Positions 23,831-32,941 of a stretch of 64,000 nt of DNA are shown in pieces. The notes under the pieces are model-generated. The model did not search any database and was not told the origin of the DNA. It saw nothing but the letters and a program-made list of their open reading frames with translations. The stretch is from JAJRXG01 sp964640065 (GTDB lineage Bacteria > Bacteroidota > Bacteroidia > Chitinophagales > Saprospiraceae). The translations under genes were made by a program, and so were the position numbers. Numbering within the stretch: the stretch's first letter is position 1; each line of letters begins with the position of its first letter. The stretch lies in the NCBI GenBank assembly GCA_964640065.1, contig CAZXIE010000001.1, forward strand, positions 56,270 to 120,269. The letters are read 5' to 3'.

Positions 23831-25267
23831 ATGGGTCGACGCACCATACAGATTATTATCATTCTTATGAGTGTTGCCCTAGTGGGCATCACCGTCATCC
23901 AATTCTATTGGTTAAAGAACGGGATCGATATCAATGGTGAGAATTTTGATAATCAGGTACGCTATGCTCTCAATCGAGTAAAACAAAGCCTAGAAGATGA
24001 CGCTAAGGAACTCGAAAACTTAAGTAAGACTCTGGGCAGAACCGATAATACCTCCATATTCAAGCAGTCTCAAGAACGTCTAGATAAAATTCTCTCACCT
24101 AACATAGATGACTACAGAAGAAAACAACTTGAAACACAAGTTGCTAACATCCCACTCATCATCCAACCTGAACTTGCTCTTAATTCCATCTCGGCGGCAG
24201 ACCTAAGCAAGTATCTTAGGGTAGAGTTACAAAACCAAGGTATAGATCTGAATTACGACTTTGGAGTCTTCTCTAATGAGATAGAAGGATACCTCATCGC
24301 CAATGGCAAATACCATGTGTCCATCATCGGGGATGCAAGTGAGGTAGATGTGACTGATAACCTCTCAAGAACCATCCATGAGATTAATCTCTTTGATCAA
24401 TCTATAAGAGATCAAGAACCGGTGGGCGTACTCAGGGTATTTTTTCCTCAGAAGACATCCTTCCTGATCAGCTCTATACTTCCGGCATTGATTAGTTCTA
24501 TACTACTCACAGGGCTTATCTTGTTCTGCTTCGTATATACGATCAATGTCATCCTAACTCAAAAGAAGGTGTCACTGATGAAGACGGACTTCATCAATAA
24601 CATGACCCATGAGTTTAAGACACCTATCGCCACCATCTCATTAGCCGCGGATAGCATATCTAATCCCAAAGTAATGAGCAATGAGAGTATGATAGAGCGC
24701 TATGCTGACATCATCAGACAAGAGAACAAAAGGATGCTTACACAAGTCGAGAAGGTGCTTCAGATAGCAAGACTTGATAAGAAAGACTTCCAACTCAAAA
24801 TAATACAGCTCAATATCAATGACCTAGTACATACAGCTGCTGAAAACTCAAGATTAAGAGTCAATGAAAAAGGCGGCCAAATCAAAGTCATAGCAAGTAG
24901 TAAGAACAGTCAGATAGAAGGAGACGAAAATCACATCAGCAACGTACTCCATAATCTCATAGATAATGCAATTAAATATTCTGGTGAAGTACCTGAGATC
25001 ACGATAGAAACAGAGGATACTAAAAACGGTGTCATGGTAGGTGTGAAGGATAACGGGATAGGCATCAGCAAAGAAGATCAAAAGAGAATATTTGAGAAAT
25101 TCTATAGAGTAAGTACAGGAAACTTACATGATGTTAAAGGATTTGGCCTTGGCCTTAGTTATGTGAAAGCGATAGTTGATGCACATAAAGGCGAGGTATC
25201 AGTGGCTAGTGAACTTGGCAAAGGAAGTATATTCTCTGTATCTTTCCCTTTCAGACTGGAGTCTTAA
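23831..25267 (+). CDS. sensor histidine kinase
   Basis: A 478-residue inner-membrane kinase. TM1 is at about 7-27 and TM2 at about 211-240, and a ~180-residue periplasmic sensor of no recognised family lies between them. There is no HAMP or PAS domain between TM2 and the HisKA helix. The phospho-accepting His260 is in NNMTHEFKTPIATI. The catalytic domain has the N box (HNLIDNAIKYS), G1 (VKDNGIGISKED), F (FEKFYRV) and G2 (GFGLGLSYV). It is separated from its cognate-looking response regulator by 82 bases. A TACTTCG -7-like sequence ends 4 bases before the ATG, so its transcript may be leaderless. Confidence 0.95.
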   Translation: MGRRTIQIIIILMSVALVGITVIQFYWLKNGIDINGENFDNQVRYALNRVKQSLEDDAKELENLSKTLGRTDNTSIFKQSQERLDKILSPNIDDYRRKQLETQVANIPLIIQPELALNSISAADLSKYLRVELQNQGIDLNYDFGVFSNEIEGYLIANGKYHVSIIGDASEVDVTDNLSRTIHEINLFDQSIRDQEPVGVLRVFFPQKTSFLISSILPALISSILLTGLILFCFVYTINVILTQKKVSLMKTDFINNMTHEFKTPIATISLAADSISNPKVMSNESMIERYADIIRQENKRMLTQVEKVLQIARLDKKDFQLKIIQLNINDLVHTAAENSRLRVNEKGGQIKVIASSKNSQIEGDENHISNVLHNLIDNAIKYSGEVPEITIETEDTKNGVMVGVKDNGIGISKEDQKRIFEKFYRVSTGNLHDVKGFGLGLSYVKAIVDAHKGEVSVASELGKGSIFSVSFPFRLES

Positions 25268-25349
25268 GTCGTATACCAAAAAAAAATGTCACGAAATGTG
25301 ACTTTTCTAGAAATGCTGCATCTAAATATAATACTAAACTATAACTGCT

Positions 25350-26072
25350 ATGCCACAACAAAAAATTCTACTTGTTGAGGATGATAGGAATTTTGGTGAC
25401 GTCCTGAGGTCATATCTTGAGATGAATCAGTATGATGTCACACTTGCTACCGATGGCGAGGCAGGCTTCGATACCTATAAGGGTGGCTCATTTGACCTAT
25501 GCATACTTGACGTAATGATGCCGAAGAAAGACGGCTTTACTCTAGCAAAAGAAATCAAAGAAGATAATGGCGAGATGCCCGTTATCTTTTTGACAGCAAA
25601 AAGTCTGAAAGAAGATGTGATCGATGGCTTTAGGATTGGCGCAGATGATTACATCACCAAGCCTTTTAACAGCGAAGAACTATTATACCGAGTGCAAGCT
25701 GTCCTCAAGAGATCAGCAGGACCAGTTAATCCCGATGCAGATAAAAAGGAGTTCGAGATAGGTAATTATATATTTAATTATCCGCTACGCATCCTGACTT
25801 TTGATCCTAAAGGCAAGAAGGAGAAGGATAAGCTCTCTCCAAAAGAAGCGCACCTCTTAAGGCTCTTCTGTCTCAATAAAAATGAAGTCCTACCAAGGTC
25901 ACAAGCTCTTGTCGAGATATGGGAAGAGGACAACTACTTCACAGCCCGAAGTATGGATGTCTTCGTTACCAAGCTAAGGAAGTACCTCAAAAAAGATACT
26001 AATCTAGAGATAGTCAATATCCATGGTAATGGATTTAGACTGATAGATAAGACAGAGGTAGAAGATTACTAG
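25350..26072 (+). CDS. OmpR-family response regulator
   Basis: A 240-residue two-component regulator. The receiver domain (about 5-118) has the acidic pair VEDDR, phospho-accepting Asp54 in LCILDVMMP, and Lys in FLTAKSL. A winged-helix trans_reg_C domain (about 135-235) follows, with KLSPKEAHLLRLF and the recognition-helix region RSMDVFVTKLRKYL. It resembles the RprY-type regulators of Bacteroidota that pair with RprX-like kinases, although orthology is not proven. It follows the histidine kinase gene, presumably its partner. A small GTCAC-GAAAT-GTGAC hairpin lies in the gap between the two. Confidence 0.95.
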   Translation: MPQQKILLVEDDRNFGDVLRSYLEMNQYDVTLATDGEAGFDTYKGGSFDLCILDVMMPKKDGFTLAKEIKEDNGEMPVIFLTAKSLKEDVIDGFRIGADDYITKPFNSEELLYRVQAVLKRSAGPVNPDADKKEFEIGNYIFNYPLRILTFDPKGKKEKDKLSPKEAHLLRLFCLNKNEVLPRSQALVEIWEEDNYFTARSMDVFVTKLRKYLKKDTNLEIVNIHGNGFRLIDKTEVEDY

Positions 26073-26086
26073 TAGATACTAGCTCT

Positions 26087-26839
26087 TTATGTAGCGCTTG
26101 TTTTTGTAGCAAGCATAGCTGCACCGATGATACCCGCATTATTCCCCATAGATGCCTGTACAACTGGTGTGTTGAGTTCAAGGTGCTTCTTGAATTTCTC
26201 GTCAAAATACTTACTTACACCTCCACCAAGTATGATGAGATCTGGATTGATGATGAGCTGGACGTGATTTAAGAATACATTGAGCTCCTTACCCCACTCT
26301 TTCCAACTAAGATCCTTTTTCTTTCTGGCGCCATTAGATGCATAGTGCTCAAAGACACTCTTTTTATATAGGAGGTGTCCAAACTCTGAATTAGGAAACA
26401 ACTTGCCATCTAAGAAAATACCTGAGCCTATTCCAGTGCCAAGTGTGATTAATATCACAGTACCTAATTTTCCCTTACCAAGACCATGAGTCATCTCGGC
26501 TACTGCTGCAGCATCGGCATCATTTACAAAAGTGACCTTGCTACCTGTATGCTCAAGGAAAAAATCGTGGAGGTTCATATCTAACCAACCGTCATCGATA
26601 TTTGCTGCTGAGTAACAGACATTCTGCTTGATGATCGAAGGAAAACCACAACCAAAATCTTGGCCCCGCATGTCAAAGTCATCGATCAACTGATTGATCA
26701 CTGTCATGACACTCTCTGGAGTGCTTGGCTGAGGAGTACCATACTTGATCTTCTCACTGACGAACTCACCTTTAACAGTATCAACAAGGGCTCCTTTGAT
26801 ACCAGTACCGCCTACATCAATCCCAAGGGTTATCGCCAT
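26087..26839 (-). CDS. ppgK: polyphosphate--glucose phosphotransferase
   Basis: A 250-residue ROK-family sugar kinase. The phosphate-binding loop LGIDVGGTGIKGALVD is followed by TPQPSTPESVM, the catalytic region FVNDADAAAVAEM, LGTGIGSGIF, and the KKKDLSWKEWGKELN block. These are characteristic of strictly polyphosphate-dependent or dual ATP/polyphosphate glucokinases (PpgK), which are about this length. It phosphorylates glucose to glucose-6-phosphate in the cytoplasm. It is the last gene of the seven-gene minus-strand operon, 2 bases after the PKD-cyclophilin gene. The choice of phosphate donor is inferred from motifs only. Confidence 0.85.
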   Translation of the reverse strand: MAITLGIDVGGTGIKGALVDTVKGEFVSEKIKYGTPQPSTPESVMTVINQLIDDFDMRGQDFGCGFPSIIKQNVCYSAANIDDGWLDMNLHDFFLEHTGSKVTFVNDADAAAVAEMTHGLGKGKLGTVILITLGTGIGSGIFLDGKLFPNSEFGHLLYKKSVFEHYASNGARKKKDLSWKEWGKELNVFLNHVQLIINPDLIILGGGVSKYFDEKFKKHLELNTPVVQASMGNNAGIIGAAMLATKTSAT

Positions 26840-26841
26840 AC

Positions 26842-27732
26842 TTACTTAATCACGGTTACTTTCATCCACACATCTTCTAGAGGTCGATCCCCTGGTGCTG
26901 TACGTACTTTAGCAATCTCATCTACGATATCTAGACCTTCTACCACCTGACCAAATACGGTGTATTCTTGATCTAGAAACGGAGTTCCACCATTCTCTAG
27001 ATATTGGCTTCTTATGGTCTCTGGATAGTTGATATCTAATCGGGCTTCCATCTGAGCTATCTGTTGGTCGCTCACTGGTTTGCCGTGGACGATGTAAAAC
27101 TGAGATCCACTAGATTTCTTTTGAGGATTAGCTGGCCCACCTATTCTTGCCGCTGCAAGTGCTCCTTTAACATGTGCAAGGTCATCTATTATCTCAGCAT
27201 CTACTTGATATCCAGGACCACCTGTACCGAGTCTGCTGTCTGGAGATGCACCTCTTGAGTTTGGATCTCCTCCTTGAATCATAAATTCTGAGATTACTCT
27301 ATGAAATAAGAGATCTTCATAATACCCTTCCTCTGCGAGTTTGATGAAGTTATCTCTATGCTTAGGTGTCTTGTCATATAGCTCAGCTATCATAGTGCCA
27401 TATGAGGTTTCGATTTTTACGAGACATTTGTCAGGTGCATCCACGTATACTTGCTTTTTTACTTCTTTAATTTTGTTTCCTTTCTTACCCTTTAAAGTGA
27501 CCGTATAGTTGCCAGACAGATAATAGGTATGACTTGCTGACGAATCCATAATCGCCGTGCCATCGCCGAGTTCCCATTCTAGATCAGTGTATTCTGTTTC
27601 TCCAGGATAGAAATCAAATGTTGCCGGAGCCGCTTTTCTTTCTTCACCTTGATAAAGTATGCTTAGTGATTTAGAAGAGCATGAGCTCATCAGCAGCATT
27701 ATGGCCAATAGGTAGTAAAAGTTTCTGCTCAT
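26842..27732 (-). CDS. PKD-cyclophilin peptidyl-prolyl isomerase lipoprotein
   Basis: A 296-residue lipoprotein: the signal ends at a lipobox with Cys near residue 18 (LLMSSCSSKS). A PKD-like Ig domain follows (about 40-105, with WELGDGTAIMDSSASHTY). Then comes a cyclophilin domain (about 113-296: SYGTMIAELYDKTPKHRDNF, LLFHRVISEFMIQGGDPN, GALAAARIG, SSGSQFYIVHG). The catalytic Arg of FHRV and the Phe/Met/Gln cluster are present, so it should be active. Its start overlaps the stop of the preceding cyclophilin gene by 1 base (TAATG), and the two domains are clearly paralogous. It probably helps fold envelope proteins in the periplasm. Confidence 0.9.
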   Translation of the reverse strand: MSRNFYYLLAIMLLMSSCSSKSLSILYQGEERKAAPATFDFYPGETEYTDLEWELGDGTAIMDSSASHTYYLSGNYTVTLKGKKGNKIKEVKKQVYVDAPDKCLVKIETSYGTMIAELYDKTPKHRDNFIKLAEEGYYEDLLFHRVISEFMIQGGDPNSRGASPDSRLGTGGPGYQVDAEIIDDLAHVKGALAAARIGGPANPQKKSSGSQFYIVHGKPVSDQQIAQMEARLDINYPETIRSQYLENGGTPFLDQEYTVFGQVVEGLDIVDEIAKVRTAPGDRPLEDVWMKVTVIK

Positions 27733-28382
27733 TAATTACCCATTCTGATTTTCATCTTAACATCTTCCAGTGGACGATCCGATGGGTCAGTTTGCACTGC
27801 GGCTATCTTATCGATTACCTCCATACCACTGATGATCTCACCAAACACTGTATACTCCATATCCAGCATAGGAGTGCCTCCAAGTGATAGGTACTTATCT
27901 ACATGTGCCTGGCTATAGGTGATACCTTTCTGCTTACCAGTGACATCTAAAGACTGTTGTGACTGAGCTGTACCTTGGACTATATAAAATTGTGATCCAC
28001 TTGACTCCTTGTTAGGATTAGAAGGTCCACCTGTCCTAGCGGCAGCTAATGCCCCCTTAAAGTGAGGACTTCCTATCTCCGCTGGGATCGTATATCCAGG
28101 ACCACCTGTGCCGAGCCTTTGGCCGGGTGCAGCTGTCCGTGAGTTGGGGTCTCCTCCTTGGATCATGAAACCTTGCATAACACGGTGAAAAAGAAGATCC
28201 GCGTAGAAGTCATCCTCTACGAGCTTTACAAAATTATCTCTGTGTCCGGGAGTACTATCGTACAGACGGGCCTCCATAGTACCGAACTCGGTGTCTATGA
28301 TAACTACCCTTTCTTCGGTTACTTGATTACATCCAAATATCAGAATGCTAGCAAGCAGTATTAAAAACAACCTAATTTTCAT
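27732..28382 (-). CDS. cyclophilin-type peptidyl-prolyl isomerase lipoprotein
   Basis: A 216-residue protein with a lipoprotein signal (LLASILIFGCNQ, Cys near 18) and a single cyclophilin domain (EFGTMEARLYDSTPGHRDNF, LLFHRVMQGFMIQGGDPN, SSGSQFYIVQG). The catalytic FHR and QFYI motifs are intact. It is the simple member of a tandem pair, the next gene adding a PKD domain. Its 5' end overlaps the preceding small gene by 11 bases. It is expected to work in the periplasm on prolyl bonds of exported proteins. Confidence 0.92.
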   Translation of the reverse strand: MKIRLFLILLASILIFGCNQVTEERVVIIDTEFGTMEARLYDSTPGHRDNFVKLVEDDFYADLLFHRVMQGFMIQGGDPNSRTAAPGQRLGTGGPGYTIPAEIGSPHFKGALAAARTGGPSNPNKESSGSQFYIVQGTAQSQQSLDVTGKQKGITYSQAHVDKYLSLGGTPMLDMEYTVFGEIISGMEVIDKIAAVQTDPSDRPLEDVKMKIRMGN

Positions 28383-28737
28383 GAAATGCTAACTTACTCG
28401 AATCGCTAAAGTAACTGATGATGCACTGTTTTAAGAGAGATTCTTGAGCTTTTTCACCCTGAGCAGCAACAGTTTTTATCTGTTTATAATGTGGCCAGCC
28501 CTCATCATCCATGCCTACAAATTCAAAATACCCTCGAGTAGAGAGTAGTTGACATGTAGCCACGTGCATAAGATCTTGCTTTTCTTCCTTGGTATATGAT
28601 GGCTTTAAGACTCCTGCTTCTTGAACACCTATCAACAGTAATATGATCTGTAAATCTGGTAGGCCGTCCTGTCCCATTGCATCTTTTACCAAATGCCTGA
28701 CCCTTAGCCACTCAAAATCTATTTGCCAATCTTCCAT
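28372..28737 (-). CDS. conserved hypothetical protein
   Basis: A 121-residue cytoplasmic protein with no signal or membrane segment, which I do not recognise by family. It looks mostly helical, rich in acidic and aromatic residues, starting MEDWQIDFEWLRVRHLVK. It lies inside the minus-strand operon, 40 bases after the permease gene and overlapping the cyclophilin gene by 11 bases, so it is translated from the same message. The operon position suggests a role linked to envelope maintenance, but nothing in the sequence shows it. Confidence 0.75.
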   Translation of the reverse strand: MEDWQIDFEWLRVRHLVKDAMGQDGLPDLQIILLLIGVQEAGVLKPSYTKEEKQDLMHVATCQLLSTRGYFEFVGMDDEGWPHYKQIKTVAAQGEKAQESLLKQCIISYFSDSSKLAFHEN

Positions 28738-28777
28738 GTACCTCTTAAAGATCGCAAATATAGTCTACCCAGCTGAC

Positions 28778-29998
28778 CTACTCCATCCTTACAAATGCAG
28801 ACACCTTGGTTGCTCTGAAAGCCGCAGGTAGTGAAGCGATGATACCAAGGGTCAGAACCGTAATCATGATGATAATAACATCTAATACTTCCATCTCCAT
28901 AGGATATGCCGATATGGCAAATCCATCAGGGACAGTGATGATACCTATGGTCTTCTGAAGTATATAGAAGATGATAGAACAAATCAGTCCTATCAAGAAT
29001 CCTGCGGTACTTAAGATCACACCTTCCAGTAAAAAAATGTTTTTTACCATCGCCTTAGTGGCACCAAAACTCTGTAACACAGATATATCTTTTTTCTTAT
29101 CCAAGACGATCATCCACAGACATCCTATCACATTGAATATGATCAGTAATAACGTAAAGCTAAAGATCAGATAGGACGACCACTTCTCGATATTCATGAT
29201 CTTCAAGACCGCACTATCTTGCTCTAGTCTATCAGATATCTTATATCCCTCTGAGGGAAATATTTGCCGTAGCGAAGAAACTACGTCATCAGGGTCTACC
29301 TCGTTTTCTACCTTTACCTCAAGGGCAGACACTTGCCCTCTAAGATCGAGTAACGCACTTGCAAGTCTGTAGTCCACTAAAGCGAACTGATAATCTTTTT
29401 CATTTTTTATCGAGAATACTCCATTCACATAGAGAGATCTAGACTTGAAGTCTCTATCTAATACACCTCGTTTTTTTCGATTTGGTACAGAGATCCGCAG
29501 TGAGTTAATCTTACTCTCCAGATTAATATTGAGTTGACTATACATACCCCTACCCAAGATGGCAGCGTAGATGTCATCTTTTTTCACAATTGGCTTGCCA
29601 TGGACCATGGCTTCATCTATGTTGCTCACATCTACATAGTCCGGATCGATGCCCTTCATCACACCTACATGCTGTCTGGAGTTATACTCAAAGTGTGCGA
29701 CCTCCTCTATCGTCCTGGACACCGCAGCGACACCAGAGATACCTTGAGCCGCTGTCATGAGGCTATCTGAGACTGTGAAAAATTTACCTTGAGTGGCCTC
29801 TATCTTTAAGTCAGGATTATAATGATCTAGCTGACTTTTTGTCAAGGCTTCAAATCCATTGAATACCGAAAGAATCAAAAGAAGAGCCGTTGTCCCTATA
29901 GCGATGCCCACCACGGAGATGCCGGTGATGAGGTTGATGGCGTTGGTACTCTTCTTGCCGAAGAGATATCGCCGAGCTATCTGCAGGGACACATTCAT
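28778..29998 (-). CDS. FtsX/LolE-family ABC transporter permease
   Basis: A 406-residue inner-membrane permease of the MacB/LolC-LolE type. The N-terminal MNVSLQIARRYLFGKKSTNAINLITGIS is the family's opening, followed by TM1 (about 20-45), a ~220-residue periplasmic MacB-PCD-like domain, and three C-terminal TMs in the FtsX domain (about 270-400; DISVLQSFGATKAMVKNIF is the conserved cytoplasmic loop). Such subunits power lipoprotein release to the outer membrane. No ATPase gene is adjacent, so a LolD-type partner must be encoded elsewhere. It follows the GH3 fusion gene by 18 bases. Confidence 0.88.
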   Translation of the reverse strand: MNVSLQIARRYLFGKKSTNAINLITGISVVGIAIGTTALLLILSVFNGFEALTKSQLDHYNPDLKIEATQGKFFTVSDSLMTAAQGISGVAAVSRTIEEVAHFEYNSRQHVGVMKGIDPDYVDVSNIDEAMVHGKPIVKKDDIYAAILGRGMYSQLNINLESKINSLRISVPNRKKRGVLDRDFKSRSLYVNGVFSIKNEKDYQFALVDYRLASALLDLRGQVSALEVKVENEVDPDDVVSSLRQIFPSEGYKISDRLEQDSAVLKIMNIEKWSSYLIFSFTLLLIIFNVIGCLWMIVLDKKKDISVLQSFGATKAMVKNIFLLEGVILSTAGFLIGLICSIIFYILQKTIGIITVPDGFAISAYPMEMEVLDVIIIMITVLTLGIIASLPAAFRATKVSAFVRME

Positions 29999-30016
29999 CT
30001 GTGCCGTAATGATAAG

Positions 30017-32941
30017 CTATTCTAACATCATAGCATCGTAGATGACGCTTTGGATCCGCGGTCTATAGTCTCCTTTGCCGAGCTTGTTATTCCGCATCGT
30101 TGGATAGGTGCGATTAGATAAGAATACATAGACGATATCATGATCGGGGTCCGCGAAAACAGCTGTCCCAGTGAATCCAAGGTGACCGAAAGCATTACGA
30201 CTCGCTTTCTCTGACATATTCTGACTCTTTTCGGGATCGAGTTCTTTCATATCAAACCCTATACCTCGACGGGATGAGCGCCAATGCCGCTTCGTAAAGA
30301 GGTCGATCGTCTTTGGTTTGATGTATTGGCGGCCACCATAGTAGCCATCGTTCAGTAACATCTGAGCTAGAACGGCAAGCTCTAGACTATTAGAAAAGAG
30401 ACCGGCGTGACCACTTACGCCTCCTAGCATGGCAGCGCCCATATCATGGACCGTGCCCTGGACTACTTCATTACGCCAGTACTGATCAAACTCACTGGGA
30501 GGAAGTTCGTCTTTGTCATAGATACGGAAGGGGTTAAACATCGTCCGTCGCAGACCGAGTGGCGCATAGAAGTTGATCTCTGCATACCCATCTACTTGGT
30601 ATCCACTGATATTCTGGACAGTCTTATTGAGGATGTAGAAAGCAAGGTCGCTATATCTATAGTTGGTATTATCACGGAGGCCAGATGAAAAGATCCTGCG
30701 CCATATAGTATCTGGATAATCAGATCTGAGATACATATTGGGCGTGACCATGACGTCATATCCAGGGGATTTTTGATCACGATAATACTCATCAGACGGA
30801 GTGGTGCTTTTTTCTCCATCCATCGTGTTTTTATAAAATGGTATCCAACCTGCCAGCCCTGAGACGTGGCTCATCATATCCTCATATATCATCGGAGCCT
30901 TGGTGGTAGTATCTTCTTCTGGGACATACTGGGCCACGGGATTATTGATATTGAAAAGATCCCGATCCTGAAGATGCATAGCAGATATCGTAGAAGCCAT
31001 GACCTTGGTTACTGATGCTACATCGTACATGTGCTCTTTTTGCACCTCCACCTTGTTATCATACGTATGATGGCCAAAGGCTTCGTGATAGACGATCTTG
31101 CCATCTTTAGCCACCAGCACTTGACAGCCGGGTGCAGCTTTTTCTTTGATCATCTCTCCTACTATCTCCTCTATACGCGATAGTGTATCTGAGCTTAGCC
31201 CTACTGCTTCAGGAGCTGCGAATCCGATCCGACCAAGACTTGGTACATGTATGCCATGGCCCACAGGAAATCCAGTCGAAGCTGTGACAGGTAACTTCCC
31301 TGTTATATCAGTTGCACCAAAGATGGCTTGTGAAGCTGCCTCTTGAGCAAGAGGATCTTCTTCATAGGCTACGATAAGATTAGGTACTCCTTCAAAAAAC
31401 GAAGAAGCATAAGGCGAACCAAACAAGGTCACTAGTGCTTTCTTACGGCTTGAGATCGTATTGATAAAATCTCGTTGTCCTTGGTCGATACCAAACTCCC
31501 TAGATGCCTGACGGGACATGTCATGGACGGAGACCATGATGATGTCATAAGCAGACAACTTATTGAGCATGTCTGTGTAGGCCGCGACAGATGCACCTTT
31601 TGGAAGATTAAAGTGATCACAGTCGACATATGAGTTGATGCGCTTTTGAAAGGACTGTGTCTTGTTAGCTCCGAGACTGATACTTGCATATCGGCTACCA
31701 CGTAATTGTCTGATTGGGAGAAGACGCTGATCATTGGATACGAGAGTTATCGCTTTCTCATAGATCTTGGACTTCAGGATGTTAGATGATGGATTATTCA
31801 CTGCCTCTAGAAGCCCTGCAGGTTCTGCCTTACCATTAGAGCTATCAGAGAGACCTATATCATACTTTGCACCTAGCACACGCCTGACACTTGCTTCGAG
31901 TCGGGTCATGGAGATGGTTCCATCGGACACTGCACTTTTAATTTGCCTGACCGCCGCATGGATATCTTCTGGAAGTAAGATGACATCATTACCAGCAAGG
32001 AAAGCAGCCACATCGGCTTCACCAGGTGGAAAATGCTTGGTTACGGCTTTCATCTCCATAGCGTCTGTAAAAATCAAACCTTCAAATCCCATCTCTTCCC
32101 TCAACAACCCTGTCGCCACTCTATCAGAAACTGTAGTTGGGCGATTAGGTCGATCATCAAGAGCCGGTACTTGTAGGTGGGCAACCATGATCGATGAGAT
32201 CCCTTGCTTGATCATCATCTTAAATGGATACAACTCGATACTATCGAGACGCTGTCGATCATGTGGTATCACTGGGAGATCATGATGTGAGTCAACGGCT
32301 GTATCACCATGACCGGGGAAGTGCTTTGCACAAGCAAGTATGCCTGCATCTTGCATGCCTTGCATATATGCGTATGCCTTAGCAGAAACATTATATCGGT
32401 CTTCGCCAAATGATCTAATGTTGATCACAGGATTAGCAGCATTGTTGTTGATATCTACATCAGGGGCAAAGTTCATCGTGATACCGCTCTGCTTACACTG
32501 ACGTCCTACTTCGAGTCCCATCAAGTAGATCAGCTGCTGATCATTGATGGCACCTATGGTGAGTTGCTTTGGGAAGCTGATAGCATCCTTTGGAAATCTC
32601 ATGCCTAGTCCCCACTCGCCATCTATGGCCATCATCATGGGGATGTCTGAGAGTTTCTGGTATTCATTAACCAATCTGGCTTGCTTCTCTGGATGTCCTT
32701 GGAAGAAGCACGCTCCTCCTACCTTATACTTGGTGATCTGATCTTTTACGCTTTTGATATGTGCAGGATCCTCCTTAGAGAATGCTCTGATCATAAAAAT
32801 CTGACCGATTTTTTCATCTACATCTAGGGTTGCCATGATGGAGTCTACCCATCTGTTTTTTGATGTATCCTGCCCAATTAAGGAGTCGGAAAAACATAGA
32901 CAGATGACTATGGCTAAAGCTATGGGGTATGCATTCTTCAT
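30017..32941 (-). CDS. GH3 glycosidase - serine beta-lactamase-like fusion
   Basis: A 974-residue exported protein (signal about 1-23). Residues about 30-365 are a GH3 N-terminal domain of the NagZ type, with KHFPGHGDT (206-214), the following His pair of the NagZ loop, and the nucleophile Asp in FTDAMEM near 293. Residues about 390-560 resemble the GH3 C domain. Residues about 575-974 are a class C beta-lactamase/DD-peptidase-like domain with SVTK (Ser643, Lys646) and a YSD triad near 780. It should remove N-acetylglucosamine from muropeptides and perhaps cleave peptide or ester bonds, which points to cell-wall recycling. Its start overlaps the preceding TPR gene's stop (ATGA). Confidence 0.9.
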   Translation of the reverse strand: MKNAYPIALAIVICLCFSDSLIGQDTSKNRWVDSIMATLDVDEKIGQIFMIRAFSKEDPAHIKSVKDQITKYKVGGACFFQGHPEKQARLVNEYQKLSDIPMMMAIDGEWGLGMRFPKDAISFPKQLTIGAINDQQLIYLMGLEVGRQCKQSGITMNFAPDVDINNNAANPVINIRSFGEDRYNVSAKAYAYMQGMQDAGILACAKHFPGHGDTAVDSHHDLPVIPHDRQRLDSIELYPFKMMIKQGISSIMVAHLQVPALDDRPNRPTTVSDRVATGLLREEMGFEGLIFTDAMEMKAVTKHFPPGEADVAAFLAGNDVILLPEDIHAAVRQIKSAVSDGTISMTRLEASVRRVLGAKYDIGLSDSSNGKAEPAGLLEAVNNPSSNILKSKIYEKAITLVSNDQRLLPIRQLRGSRYASISLGANKTQSFQKRINSYVDCDHFNLPKGASVAAYTDMLNKLSAYDIIMVSVHDMSRQASREFGIDQGQRDFINTISSRKKALVTLFGSPYASSFFEGVPNLIVAYEEDPLAQEAASQAIFGATDITGKLPVTASTGFPVGHGIHVPSLGRIGFAAPEAVGLSSDTLSRIEEIVGEMIKEKAAPGCQVLVAKDGKIVYHEAFGHHTYDNKVEVQKEHMYDVASVTKVMASTISAMHLQDRDLFNINNPVAQYVPEEDTTTKAPMIYEDMMSHVSGLAGWIPFYKNTMDGEKSTTPSDEYYRDQKSPGYDVMVTPNMYLRSDYPDTIWRRIFSSGLRDNTNYRYSDLAFYILNKTVQNISGYQVDGYAEINFYAPLGLRRTMFNPFRIYDKDELPPSEFDQYWRNEVVQGTVHDMGAAMLGGVSGHAGLFSNSLELAVLAQMLLNDGYYGGRQYIKPKTIDLFTKRHWRSSRRGIGFDMKELDPEKSQNMSEKASRNAFGHLGFTGTAVFADPDHDIVYVFLSNRTYPTMRNNKLGKGDYRPRIQSVIYDAMMLE

